Below are positions 29,073 through 37,795 of a stretch of DNA of 64,000 nt, piece by piece. Position 1 is the first letter of the stretch, and the number at the start of each line of letters is the position of its first letter. Location: assembly GCF_002165625.1 (NCBI RefSeq), contig NZ_NGNS01000010.1, forward strand, positions 1 to 64,000, written 5' to 3'. A model generated the notes under the pieces. The model worked only from the letters and a program-made list of their open reading frames with translations. It was not told the DNA's origin and made no database searches. Made by a program: the position numbers and the translations under genes. The DNA comes from Neiella marina (GTDB taxonomy: Bacteria > Pseudomonadota > Gammaproteobacteria > Enterobacterales > Neiellaceae).

Positions 29073-30092
29073 ATGACCACAGAGTTCATTAAAGGGCATG
29101 CGTCAGGTTGCAAGTTGCATCACCACAGTCAGCATATTCCTGCGCCAGTTGCGGGCTTGGCACTCGGTATTGCATCGCTTGGACTATGTCTAGCTGGACG
29201 ATTACCTCACTATGCTTGGCTACAGCCAACGTTGGCTGTAGTCGCCGCCTTGATACTGCTGATGGTTGTTAGCAAATACCTGATGCACCATCATTTATTT
29301 GCGCAAGATTTGCGTCACCCAGTAGTTGGCAGCGTCATGCCAACATTCGCAATGGCGTCAATGGTGCTGGCTAAAGGTCTGGTCAATACATCTGAATCCA
29401 TTGCCGTGGCGCTCTGGTACGGTGCCATTGTGTTGCAGTTTCTGCTGCTTGTCGGTTTTGTTTGCCATCGACTCCGGCAGCTTGAGTGGCACCATTTGGT
29501 GCCCAGCTGGTTTGTGCCACCGATTGGTATCGTGGTTGCCGCGGTCACTTGTCCAACCGAACAGCAATTGTTGCTGAGTCAGCATTTGGTGACATTTGGC
29601 TTGATTTGCTACGGCTTGATGTTGGTACCTATGTTGTACCGACTGATTTTCTATCCGCGTATTGACAGCGGCGCCAAGCCAACTATTGCTATTTTGGCAG
29701 CGCCAGCGAGTCTGACATTGGCCGGATATCTCTCGGTGACCGAGCAACCGTCAGTTGTTTTGGTTGCGGTACTGATGGGCGTCGCCGTGTTGATGACGAG
29801 TCTGGTATATTTATCGTTGCTGCACTTGCTGCGCCAGCCATTTAGTCCTGGTTATGCTGCGTTTACCTTTCCCACAGTGATTAGCGCAACCGCCATGTAT
29901 CGCTGTGCTGAATTGTTTGCTCATCACGGACTAAAAGAGTCACAACTGTTGCTTAGATTGGCAGATGTAGAATTGGCCATTGCTTGTCTGCTAGTGAGCT
30001 ACGTCGCGTTGCGATACGCTCATGCAGCGTGGCGCTATTGGCGTCAACGCCGAACGCATTCAGAGTTGCCTTTTGAGCCAGTATCAGGATGA
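29073..30092 (+). CDS. TDT (TehA/SLAC1-type) transporter
   Basis: Inner-membrane protein of 339 residues with about ten hydrophobic segments. The N-terminal IPAPVAGLALGIASLG and the late GYAAFTFPTVISATAM are typical of the tellurite-resistance/dicarboxylate transporter family, which includes anion channels. Substrates of characterised relatives include C4-dicarboxylates, tellurite, sulfite and anions. The histidine-rich N-terminus (KLHHHSQH) is not a family hallmark. It is divergent from the LysR gene and followed 33 bases later by the HopJ gene. Confidence 0.85.
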   Translation: MTTEFIKGHASGCKLHHHSQHIPAPVAGLALGIASLGLCLAGRLPHYAWLQPTLAVVAALILLMVVSKYLMHHHLFAQDLRHPVVGSVMPTFAMASMVLAKGLVNTSESIAVALWYGAIVLQFLLLVGFVCHRLRQLEWHHLVPSWFVPPIGIVVAAVTCPTEQQLLLSQHLVTFGLICYGLMLVPMLYRLIFYPRIDSGAKPTIAILAAPASLTLAGYLSVTEQPSVVLVAVLMGVAVLMTSLVYLSLLHLLRQPFSPGYAAFTFPTVISATAMYRCAELFAHHGLKESQLLLRLADVELAIACLLVSYVALRYAHAAWRYWRQRRTHSELPFEPVSG

Positions 30093-30125
30093 TAAGTCGC
30101 CTGATTGATTAACACATAAAAAGCA

Positions 30126-30488
30126 ATGAGCGAAACAGCGCCAATGACCAAGCTCCAACAACTACTTGAACAACTAGACCAGCAAGCCGACAACATTGTG
30201 TTTGCTGATGTGATGGCAACTATCGACCAGCACTATGATTTTACCCCTAGTGCATTCGACAATGGTGGAATCCATAATGCCGCTGGTGAAAACAATGGTT
30301 CTTGCAAAGTGTTTGCATTCGGCCAACTTCAACAGCTCAATGAGCAGCAAGTTCTGGCATTGTTTGGCGAGCATTACGCGGCGGTGAAAGGTAACCCTGA
30401 CGGTTCTGATCACCAAAACATCCGTAATTTTATGGCGCATGGTTGGGCCGGGATAAAGCTGCATGCTGCGCCGCTCACGCCGCGATAG
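30126..30488 (+). CDS. HopJ-family protein
   Basis: A 120-residue protein matching the HopJ type III effector family. The diagnostic block is YDFTPSAFDNGG followed by AAGENNGSCKVFAFGQL, then ALFGEHY and the C-terminal HGWAGIKL. Despite the family name, it is widespread in free-living gammaproteobacteria that lack a type III secretion system, and none is seen here. Its role is unknown. It probably shares a transcript with the upstream TDT gene (33-base gap). Confidence 0.85.
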   Translation: MSETAPMTKLQQLLEQLDQQADNIVFADVMATIDQHYDFTPSAFDNGGIHNAAGENNGSCKVFAFGQLQQLNEQQVLALFGEHYAAVKGNPDGSDHQNIRNFMAHGWAGIKLHAAPLTPR

Positions 30489-30707
30489 CTGTAAAAGCAT
30501 AGTGCTGCTCGTTACCGTGAGTGGCACTCATCATCTCGTCACCTGAACAAGTCAGTCAGCAACTAATTCCTCGTACCTGCCGGTGAAACATATTTAGCGA
30601 TCAAGATCTCAATTATAAATTGTTAACAGTAAAAAGATTAATATTGTCTTTTTCTATTTTGGATTATGTGTAATCTTCCTTTTCACTATGTGCAAAGGAG
30701 TGGCTCC

Positions 30708-31379
30708 ATGGGCGCCCCAATATCCCCCTCTGACATTCACTCGGTGCTGTTAACAGAGTCAAATACCATCTACAACCGCTTGTTATCAGATATCACTAGT
30801 GGCGTGTTGAGCAGCGGTGACCGATTAGTCACCACGCAACTGGCCGAACTCTATGACAGCAGTATTAACCCAGTGCGCGAAGCGTTAAAGCAACTCGAAG
30901 GCGAGGGGTTTGTCACCTTTCAAAAAAATAGCGGTGCCCGAGTCACCCAGTTTGAATACGCCACCATGCGAGATGTGTTCGAGCTGTTGCAGTTACTTGA
31001 ACCCTATTTTCTGCAATGGTTTGTCGACCATTACACCGATGATCAAATTAGCCGACTGCGAGATATCGCCAAGTGGATGCGGCAACTAGATACCTCTGAT
31101 TTTGCTGGCTTTCGCGAGCTGGATACCGCTTTCCATTGGCACATGTATCGCAACCATTACAACAAGTCTGCGGTGCAATTGTGGCGTCAGAAGAAACTGG
31201 TGTTACAGGCTATGCATGCCAATTTAGCCATTAGTAAACGGCGTTTTGTCGATGCCATTGATGAGCATGATGAGATGCTTGATTTGATCGCATCGGATCA
31301 AGCGGATGCTGCAATTGATGCCTTGCGCCAACACATTCGTTGCAGTGGCGATTACTGGCAAAAGGTGCTGGCAAAGTAA
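30708..31379 (+). CDS. GntR/FadR-type regulator of the sugar-acid operon
   Basis: A 223-residue regulator with an N-terminal winged helix-turn-helix (TQLAELYDSSINPVREALKQ followed by EGEGFV) and a C-terminal all-helical FCD effector domain containing the metal-binding-type His in DTAFHWHMY. The ATG at 30708 is fixed by AAGGAG seven bases upstream; the open frame reaches back 14 codons without support. It is 32 bases before the dehydratase gene and probably represses the operon until a sugar-acid derivative binds. The operator is not identified. Confidence 0.9.
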   Translation: MGAPISPSDIHSVLLTESNTIYNRLLSDITSGVLSSGDRLVTTQLAELYDSSINPVREALKQLEGEGFVTFQKNSGARVTQFEYATMRDVFELLQLLEPYFLQWFVDHYTDDQISRLRDIAKWMRQLDTSDFAGFRELDTAFHWHMYRNHYNKSAVQLWRQKKLVLQAMHANLAISKRRFVDAIDEHDEMLDLIASDQADAAIDALRQHIRCSGDYWQKVLAK

Positions 31380-31411
31380 CTTGCCCGCTTGCAACAAATT
31401 AAGGACAAGCA

Positions 31412-32569
31412 ATGAAAATTACTGACATTAAGCCATATGCCTTTTGGTTGGGATATCGCAATGTGTGCTTGGTAAAAGTTGAGACTGATTGCGGAATCTA
31501 CGGATGGGGTGAATCGGGGTTATCGGGCCGAGAACTGGCTGTGGTCGGTGCGATTGATCACTTCAAGCAATTCCTGATTGGCAAGTCGGCGCTCAACATT
31601 GGTGCCTTGTGGCAGGAGATGTATCGCGGTCAGTATTTTGAAGGCGGGCGAGTATTAGCTGCGGCGATTTCGGCCATAGACATCGCTTTGCATGATGCTT
31701 GCGGCAAACATTTCGGAGTACCTGTATACCAATTGCTCGGCGGCAAGCAACGCCACCACATCCCAGTATTTGCAACATCCATCTTACCCTATGGCCAAGC
31801 CATGATTGACGAGTTGGTGGCCATGAAAGAGCAGGGCTGGCAAGTGCTGCGCACCACTACAGGTATTCATGGCAATGGTGAGAGTTCTACTGAATTCGAG
31901 CCGCGTCAGTCGATTGCCGAAGCCGCCCATTGGCTGACCAAAGCCCGTGAGGCGCTTGGCCCTGAGATCGTCTTGGGGGTTGATTACCACCATCGCTTAT
32001 CGGTTGCTGAAACTATTTCGTTTTGCCAACGCATGCCTAGCGGTACCTTGGACTTTCTCGAAGAACCGATTCGCGACGAATCACCGGCTAGTTACCAGTC
32101 GTTGCGGCAACGGATTGATGTGCCGTTGGCTATTGGTGAAGAGTTCGCCAGTAAATGGGACTTCTCTCCCTATGTTGAATCAGTATTGACCGATTTTGGC
32201 CGAGTGGATGTGTGCAATGCCGGTGGCCTGACCGAAGCGATGAAAATCGCCGCACTCTGTGAAACCCGATATATCGACATGATGCCCCACAACCCATTGA
32301 GCCCTATCTGCAGTGCGGCATCGATTCACTATTGCGCTGCGATTCCAAACTTGGCGTGGCTTGAATGGCCACCGTATGACGGCGACATGTCCGATTACGA
32401 CCGGGTATTTACCGAACGTCCAATGTTAACAGACCAACATGTACTGGAAGTGCCAGAACGACCAGGGCTTGGCATTGATGTTAATGAAGCCGAGCTGCAA
32501 GGGCAGCGCTTTAAATACTGGGAAGCGCCACGAATGCACAAACCCGATGGTTCATATACCAACAGTTAA
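31412..32569 (+). CDS. Enolase-superfamily sugar-acid dehydratase (galactonate-dehydratase-like)
   Basis: A 385-residue enzyme of the mandelate racemase group. The spacing of active-site residues equals that of mandelate racemase: metal ligands D191, E217 (LEEP) and E243 (IGEE), the His-Asp dyad D266 and H293 (MPHNPLSPI). The C-terminal WLEWPPYDGD is typical of sugar-acid dehydratases such as DgoD. It should remove water from an aldonic acid to give a 2-keto-3-deoxy acid. Galactonate is the best guess because of the transporter and aldolase types downstream, but related enzymes act on other hexonates and this cannot be settled by reading alone. AAGGAC precedes the ATG. Confidence 0.83.
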   Translation: MKITDIKPYAFWLGYRNVCLVKVETDCGIYGWGESGLSGRELAVVGAIDHFKQFLIGKSALNIGALWQEMYRGQYFEGGRVLAAAISAIDIALHDACGKHFGVPVYQLLGGKQRHHIPVFATSILPYGQAMIDELVAMKEQGWQVLRTTTGIHGNGESSTEFEPRQSIAEAAHWLTKAREALGPEIVLGVDYHHRLSVAETISFCQRMPSGTLDFLEEPIRDESPASYQSLRQRIDVPLAIGEEFASKWDFSPYVESVLTDFGRVDVCNAGGLTEAMKIAALCETRYIDMMPHNPLSPICSAASIHYCAAIPNLAWLEWPPYDGDMSDYDRVFTERPMLTDQHVLEVPERPGLGIDVNEAELQGQRFKYWEAPRMHKPDGSYTNS

Positions 32570-32579
32570 GGACGATGTG

Positions 32580-33917
32580 ATGACAGTAGAAGCAAGTACT
32601 GCGACATCTGCAGTAGAACCAGCTGAGCAGCAATCGAATAAAGGCAAATTTGGCGTGCTGGTACTGATTTTTGTCAGCGTAGTGATCAATTACATGGATC
32701 GTACCAACATCTCGGTAGCAGCGAATGCTATTTCTGCAGATTTAGAGCTATCAAAAGTGCAGATGGGGATTATTTTTTCAGCTTTCGCTTGGACTTACTC
32801 CATTATGCAGATCCCCGGCGGCATGTTGGTGGATGCTGTACGAGTGCGGATTTTATACCCTGTGATCTTGGTTGCTTGGTCTATCGCTACTCTGGTTCAA
32901 GGGATGGTGAGTTCATTGGCCGCTATTGTGGGGGGCCGGATGGCAATTGGGGTCTTCGAGGCGCCATCTTATCCGGCAAACAATAAGATCGTCACTCACT
33001 GGTTTGCTGAACACGAGCGCGCCGGCGCAATTGCGATATATACCTCCGGTCAGTTTATTGGTTTGGCTTTTCTATTACCGGTTTTGGCTGTGATTCAAGA
33101 ATGGTTCGGTTGGCGCGGGTTATTCATTGTCTCGGGGTTAATCGGTATTGGTTGGGCAGGTATTTGGTATTGGCTTTATCGTGAGCCGAAACAAATCACA
33201 TCGACAAATCGCAACAACACGAATGACCAGCCAGTAGAGACTAACTCCGAATCAGTCAGTGCGATTGAGCCGCAAGCGCAAGTGAGTTTGGCAAATCTCA
33301 AGTTTGCTTTCAGTCAACGCAAGCTATGGGGTATTTACATTGGCCAGTTCTGTTTAGGCGGCACATTAATCTTCTTTTTGACTTGGTTTCCAACCTATCT
33401 GGCAGAGTATCGCGGCCTCGGTGATTTGAACTCAGGGCTACTCGCAGCGATACCATTTTTAGCGGCTTTTTGTGGTGTGTTGCTGTCGGGGTTTGTCTCT
33501 GATGCATTAGTCAGAAAGGGATTCTCAAACGAATTTGCTCGCAAGACTCCGATCATTGTTGGCTTGTTGCTATCAAGCTCCGTCATTGGTGCTAACTATG
33601 TTGAAAGCACAGCAATGGTGACGTTCTTTTTGTCACTCACTTTTTTTGGCAATGGCTTGGCTTCTATCAACTGGGTGTTTGTTTCACTCATTGCGCCGCG
33701 CCACATGGTTGGCCTAGTTGGCGGCTGCTTTAACTTTATTGGAGGGTTGTCCGCTGTGACCGTGCCGCTAGCCATTGGTTACTTGGCTCAAGATGGCGAT
33801 TTTCGTCCTGCGTTGGCAATGATTTGTGGGCTCGCGTTACTCGGGCTGTTTTCATATTTGTTTTGGGTCGGCAAGGTCGAACAACTGCAGCATCATCCCG
33901 ACGGAGAATCGTCATGA
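32580..33917 (+). CDS. MFS anion:cation symporter (galactonate/hexuronate type)
   Basis: A 445-residue inner-membrane transporter with twelve hydrophobic segments. Typical ACS-family motifs are NYMDRTNISVAA after helix 1 and GGRMAIGVFEAPSYPANNKI before helix 4-5. These resemble DgoT, ExuT and GudP, which import hexonates and hexuronates with protons. The ATG at 32580 is fixed by AAGGA seven bases upstream, although the frame is open much further back into the dehydratase gene. It overlaps the aldolase gene by ATGA. Confidence 0.87.
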   Translation: MTVEASTATSAVEPAEQQSNKGKFGVLVLIFVSVVINYMDRTNISVAANAISADLELSKVQMGIIFSAFAWTYSIMQIPGGMLVDAVRVRILYPVILVAWSIATLVQGMVSSLAAIVGGRMAIGVFEAPSYPANNKIVTHWFAEHERAGAIAIYTSGQFIGLAFLLPVLAVIQEWFGWRGLFIVSGLIGIGWAGIWYWLYREPKQITSTNRNNTNDQPVETNSESVSAIEPQAQVSLANLKFAFSQRKLWGIYIGQFCLGGTLIFFLTWFPTYLAEYRGLGDLNSGLLAAIPFLAAFCGVLLSGFVSDALVRKGFSNEFARKTPIIVGLLLSSSVIGANYVESTAMVTFFLSLTFFGNGLASINWVFVSLIAPRHMVGLVGGCFNFIGGLSAVTVPLAIGYLAQDGDFRPALAMICGLALLGLFSYLFWVGKVEQLQHHPDGESS

Positions 33918-34552
33918 GCGACACCCTACGAGCAACGCGCTTAGCCACCATCATGAACGAAAAGCTGGTGGCGATCATTCGGGTCACTGATCCTAACGAT
34001 ATCAAGGGTATTGTCGACTGCTTGGTGGCTGCCGGAATCAAGGCGATTGAAGTCACCAGCAATACGCCTGGCTATGCCAATGAATTGCCAAAACTCAAGC
34101 AACAGTTCCCGCAAGCCATGTTTGGCGCAGGCACCATCACCAATTGCCAAATCGCTGCCGAAGCGGTTGCAGCGGGTGCTGAATTTTTGGTGACTCCCAA
34201 TACATCTGAGGCAGTGGTTGAGTTTGCGCATCGCCAGCAAGTACCGGTGATGATGGGCGCATTCACCCCAACCGATGTGGTCTCCGCGGTTGAAGCAGGC
34301 GCCGATGTGATCAAGCTATTCCCAGCGGAGCCTGCCGGCATTGAATATTTTCAAGCGCTAGCCAAAGGGCCGTTTTTGGATGTACCGATTTTCCCTGTCG
34401 GTGGTATTGGAGAGCACAACATTGCTGAGTGGATGTCCGCTGGTGCCACTGGCGTCGGCGTAGGCGGTAGTTTGTTTCAGCCGGTTCACAACGACGAGCA
34501 ACGCCAGCAACTTATCGTTCGCTGCGAAGCGTTACTCAAAGGTCTCAGTTAA
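33914..34552 (+). CDS. KDPG/KDPGal-type class I aldolase
   Basis: A 212-residue TIM-barrel aldolase. The Schiff-base lysine is K134 in VIKLFPAE. The AIEVTSNTPGY and GAGTITN segments and the phosphate-site GGIGEHN also match the KDPG aldolase family. It would split a 2-keto-3-deoxy-6-phospho sugar acid into pyruvate and glyceraldehyde 3-phosphate. The start overlaps the MFS stop. No 2-keto-3-deoxygalactonokinase is encoded between dehydratase and aldolase, so either the kinase is elsewhere or the enzyme uses the non-phosphorylated acid. Confidence 0.87.
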   Translation: MSDTLRATRLATIMNEKLVAIIRVTDPNDIKGIVDCLVAAGIKAIEVTSNTPGYANELPKLKQQFPQAMFGAGTITNCQIAAEAVAAGAEFLVTPNTSEAVVEFAHRQQVPVMMGAFTPTDVVSAVEAGADVIKLFPAEPAGIEYFQALAKGPFLDVPIFPVGGIGEHNIAEWMSAGATGVGVGGSLFQPVHNDEQRQQLIVRCEALLKGLS

Positions 34553-34651
34553 CGGCAGCAGATAACTTTTCAGTCAAAGGTTTTAAAGGCAACTAAGCGG
34601 TCCCCCTAAGGGTGGTGGTTTGGTGAAATGTGCATGCACCGGCCACTGCCC

Positions 34652-36424
34652 TTATTTCTCGGCCACTGGTGACTCGGTAAAAGGGCAGGCATCGCACAGT
34701 TCAACCACGCGGTTGCGGCCAGATTTTTTCGCTTCATACAAAGCCGAATCCGCACATTTGATGAGCTCAGCCAGTGATAATTCATTGAGATTCTTACCGG
34801 CGCAAACCCATTGGTTGGAGCCTGCTGCACCAATACTCACAGTGAAGTTGACCGACCCCGATGGCGTATTGCAGCGCAGTTCTGCCAATGACATTCGAAT
34901 GCGCTCAGCAAAGTTACGCCCCTCAGCCTGACTGGTGTTATTCAGCAGCATAATGAATTCTTCGCCGCCCCAGCGGGCAATTAAATCGGTTTTTCGGGTT
35001 GAATTTGCTAAGCAATTGGCCGCCAACTGAATGACCTCATCGCCCACGGTATGGCCGTATTGATCGTTGATGCGTTTAAAGTGATCAATATCGATTAGCA
35101 ACACCGCAACGTCTTGATTGTTTGCCACTGCTGCATTGAATAAGGCTTCGGCCGGTTGTTGAAAGCCGCGACGATTGTTGACGCTAGTTAATGGATCGGT
35201 GTGGGCAAATTTTTCAGCCACGGCGAGATCTTGCTGTACCAGATTAAATCGTTTGGCCAGAACAATCGCCAGCATGATGGCCTCGAACACCATTCCCACT
35301 TCAATGGCCTGAAAGGTATAGGTGTTATAAGGCACGATACCCGCAACTGCCATGGTTGAAATACCGATGCAACAGGCGGCGGTCACCGATGCAATGATAA
35401 ATAAATTGGCGGAATCGACCTGCGCTTGTCGGGCCCGAATACCCATAATGATGAATAACGTAGCGAAGCCAGAATTCAATAAAAAACCAAGAAGCAGAGA
35501 GAACACCAGCTGGTTCGCTATGGCGCCGAGCAAAATACCAAGCGGAAAGACAATGGTGGTCCAAACCACCACTCGGTCTAACACCGGAGCGTAGTTTTTG
35601 GTTTTCAGCAGCGCGCGAGCAAAATGTAAACCGGCGACGCTATAGGTGATCATTAGAAAGCAGTCGAGCCAGTCTTGGAAATGAACACCAAAATCGGCGG
35701 TGATAATCTCGTGCAACTGCCCCGTGTAGGAAAAACTATTGACCACAAAACCGGCCAGATAAAGGCTGTAGAGCCCGAATTCTTTTTCTCGGGTGATCAG
35801 GTAAAGCAGCAAGTTGTAAAGCGACAGCGCCAACAACATACCGTAAAGCAAGCCGTAGCGATAGGCGTTACCAAGATCCAGCTGTTGTGCTTGTTCAATG
35901 CTACTGAGCTCGATTGGAATCGCCATCGGACCCAGTGATTCCACTCGTAAATAAACATCGCTTAGTCCGCTGCTAAAACCATGTTCAAAGGCAAAGTTCT
36001 CATGAGCCATTGGCCGCTGTTCAAACGGCAGGTAGTCACCACCGTTGATATGCGCAATGAGGGTATTGTCGGCAACAATATAGGCATCAATGACATCAAG
36101 CCACGGCGTTTTTACTGCCAATCTGATGCCTGCATCGGCTTGTGTCGGGTTGTTCACTTGAAAGTGCAACCACACCGGATCCGTGCCAATGCCCAAAGCA
36201 ATTGATTCACTGGCGCCATAAGGGTAGTCAGACTGGGCAAATGCTCTGGCGGCTTGCTGCCAGGACAACTTGTGATCCTGCTCTTGAAAATAGCGGCTGT
36301 GCTGACCCAGCATTTGTGATTCAAAACCTGCTAGATCAACAACGCGATCACTGGGTTGTTTGCCACAACCGCTAACGAGCAGGACAACAAACATCAACGA
36401 CAAGATCAATAACCTCAGACCCAT
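34652..36424 (-). CDS. 7TM-DISM membrane diguanylate cyclase
   Basis: A 590-residue signalling protein. The N-terminus reads like a lipoprotein signal (lipobox LVSGC). It is followed by a periplasmic 7TMR-DISMED2-like domain (about 35-175), seven transmembrane segments (about 185-395) and a cytoplasmic GGDEF domain (about 425-570). The catalytic loop is GGEEF in RWGGEEFIMLL, an active variant, so it should make c-di-GMP from GTP. An RxxD inhibitory site is not obvious. The outer domain probably binds a carbohydrate-like ligand, judging by the family. It is convergent with the aldolase gene. Confidence 0.9.
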   Translation of the reverse strand: MGLRLLILSLMFVVLLVSGCGKQPSDRVVDLAGFESQMLGQHSRYFQEQDHKLSWQQAARAFAQSDYPYGASESIALGIGTDPVWLHFQVNNPTQADAGIRLAVKTPWLDVIDAYIVADNTLIAHINGGDYLPFEQRPMAHENFAFEHGFSSGLSDVYLRVESLGPMAIPIELSSIEQAQQLDLGNAYRYGLLYGMLLALSLYNLLLYLITREKEFGLYSLYLAGFVVNSFSYTGQLHEIITADFGVHFQDWLDCFLMITYSVAGLHFARALLKTKNYAPVLDRVVVWTTIVFPLGILLGAIANQLVFSLLLGFLLNSGFATLFIIMGIRARQAQVDSANLFIIASVTAACCIGISTMAVAGIVPYNTYTFQAIEVGMVFEAIMLAIVLAKRFNLVQQDLAVAEKFAHTDPLTSVNNRRGFQQPAEALFNAAVANNQDVAVLLIDIDHFKRINDQYGHTVGDEVIQLAANCLANSTRKTDLIARWGGEEFIMLLNNTSQAEGRNFAERIRMSLAELRCNTPSGSVNFTVSIGAAGSNQWVCAGKNLNELSLAELIKCADSALYEAKKSGRNRVVELCDACPFTESPVAEK

Positions 36425-36632
36425 GTTGTTTTCAGCTCCGACTCATCGCCCTGATTGGTGGCCAACGTGTAGTTAAAAGACGCCTGATTGTATTTCACTG
36501 TTCATTAACAAGCCAACTTTCGCCGCGTTTTGTCATCTCCAAATGTGGCAATTTTATCTAACAGCTGCTTCTATGAGTCAGTAAGGGTATGTTGTTAAAA
36601 GAAATAAAAATAAACGAAAAAAGGATAGAAAA

Positions 36633-37109
36633 ATGAACATTCGGACGATTAGCTTGCTGCTTGCTAGTCATAGTGCTGTCGCGTTGTTGGCTTTTGCTGC
36701 CGGTATCTACTTTTTGCCCATTTTGAGCGCTCCGCCGGCACCTAGCGCGGCAATGATCCAACAGATGTCGCAACAACCAACTTACACCGCTGAGTTCATT
36801 CGTGAGCTGCAAGATAGCGACTTTCTCCATTGGGGCGAGGGAACCGTTTCTCTTGGGCCAGAGTTCATCACTTTTGTTGGAGAACTGGCGCCCGGGCCAG
36901 AGTACAAGTTGTATTTGGCGCCCGAGTTTGTAGAAACAGAGACTGCGTTTAATCAACTTAAACCAAGTATGGTGTTGGTTGGTGATGTCAAAACATTCGA
37001 CAATTTTGTGGTCAAGATCCCCGAAGATATCGATTTATCGCAGTATTCCACCGTGATTGTGTGGTGTGAATCGTTTGGCGAGTTTATTACTTCGGCACAA
37101 TACAACTAG
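36633..37109 (+). CDS. DM13-domain membrane-anchored protein
   Basis: A 158-residue protein with one N-terminal hydrophobic anchor (residues 8-32) and a DM13 domain. Its hallmark is the C-terminal IVWCESFGEFITSAQY, with the conserved Cys, preceded by YKLYLAPEFVETE and VGDVKTFDNFVVKIP. DM13 domains are proposed to act in electron transfer or redox chemistry, with the single Cys as key residue. It should face the periplasm. AAAGGA precedes the ATG, and the RraA-like gene follows 31 bases after the stop. No other redox genes are nearby. Confidence 0.83.
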   Translation: MNIRTISLLLASHSAVALLAFAAGIYFLPILSAPPAPSAAMIQQMSQQPTYTAEFIRELQDSDFLHWGEGTVSLGPEFITFVGELAPGPEYKLYLAPEFVETETAFNQLKPSMVLVGDVKTFDNFVVKIPEDIDLSQYSTVIVWCESFGEFITSAQYN

Positions 37110-37140
37110 CCTAGTTGAGCTAACCATAGGAGCGATCATC

Positions 37141-37758
37141 ATGACCGATCAGTTTGCACAATTAGCCACTACTGAATACGCCAATGTGCTCAGTGGTGAG
37201 AAGTTTATTGAGCCATCGATTCGGCCACTTTGGCCCAATATGTCTCGTATTGCAGGCCCAGCTTATACCGTCCAACTAGCCTCGGGCGATCATCTCATGC
37301 TCCATGCCGCCATTTATCAAGCACCGAAGGGATCAATCATTGTCGTTGACGGTGTAGATTGTGCTCGCGCCGTTGCCGGCGGCAATGTTTGTGCTATTGC
37401 TCAGCAACGAGGCATCAAAGGGTTTGTTATTGACGGCGTGATTCGAGATTTAGCAGAGATCACCGAGATGGCATTTCCAGTCTATGCCAAAGGCGTGTTT
37501 CCAGTACCGGGTAACAAGCAGCAGTTCTTTGAATTGGCTCAACCAATTACTTGTGGCCGTGTGCGAGTCGAAACGGGCGATATCATGGTCGCTGATATTG
37601 AGGGAATCGTGGCTATTCCAAGAGATTGTGCGACAGATATTTTTCAGCAAGCTAAAGCGAAGTATCAACAAGAGTGTGCCATGACATTGGCTCAATGGCA
37701 GGCTCAGCATGAAGTCAAAGTGAAGCAAGCGCTCGCCGCTGCAAAGGCCAATAACTAA
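37141..37758 (+). CDS. RraA-like protein (HMG/CHA aldolase family)
   Basis: A 205-residue protein of the RraA/HMG-aldolase fold. GDHLMLHAAIYQAPKG, then VDCARAVAGGNVCAIAQQRG, then GFVIDGVIRD carry the conserved Gly, Arg and Asp residues of this family. Members either inhibit RNase E (RraA proper) or are divalent-metal aldolases cleaving 4-hydroxy-4-methyl-2-oxoglutarate or oxaloacetate. The longer C-terminal tail and the neighbourhood of a sugar-acid operon favour the aldolase/decarboxylase side, a weak inference. The ATG at 37141 has AGGAG upstream; the longer frame overlaps the DM13 gene. Confidence 0.83.
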   Translation: MTDQFAQLATTEYANVLSGEKFIEPSIRPLWPNMSRIAGPAYTVQLASGDHLMLHAAIYQAPKGSIIVVDGVDCARAVAGGNVCAIAQQRGIKGFVIDGVIRDLAEITEMAFPVYAKGVFPVPGNKQQFFELAQPITCGRVRVETGDIMVADIEGIVAIPRDCATDIFQQAKAKYQQECAMTLAQWQAQHEVKVKQALAAAKANN

Positions 37759-37795
37759 TGGAACTTCAGCTCAATCACAGTTAATTCACCACAGA

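Noticed and set aside
30126-30488. Type III secretion effector
   Set aside because: The HopJ family name is historical; no secretion genes are in the window and the family is widespread in non-pathogens.
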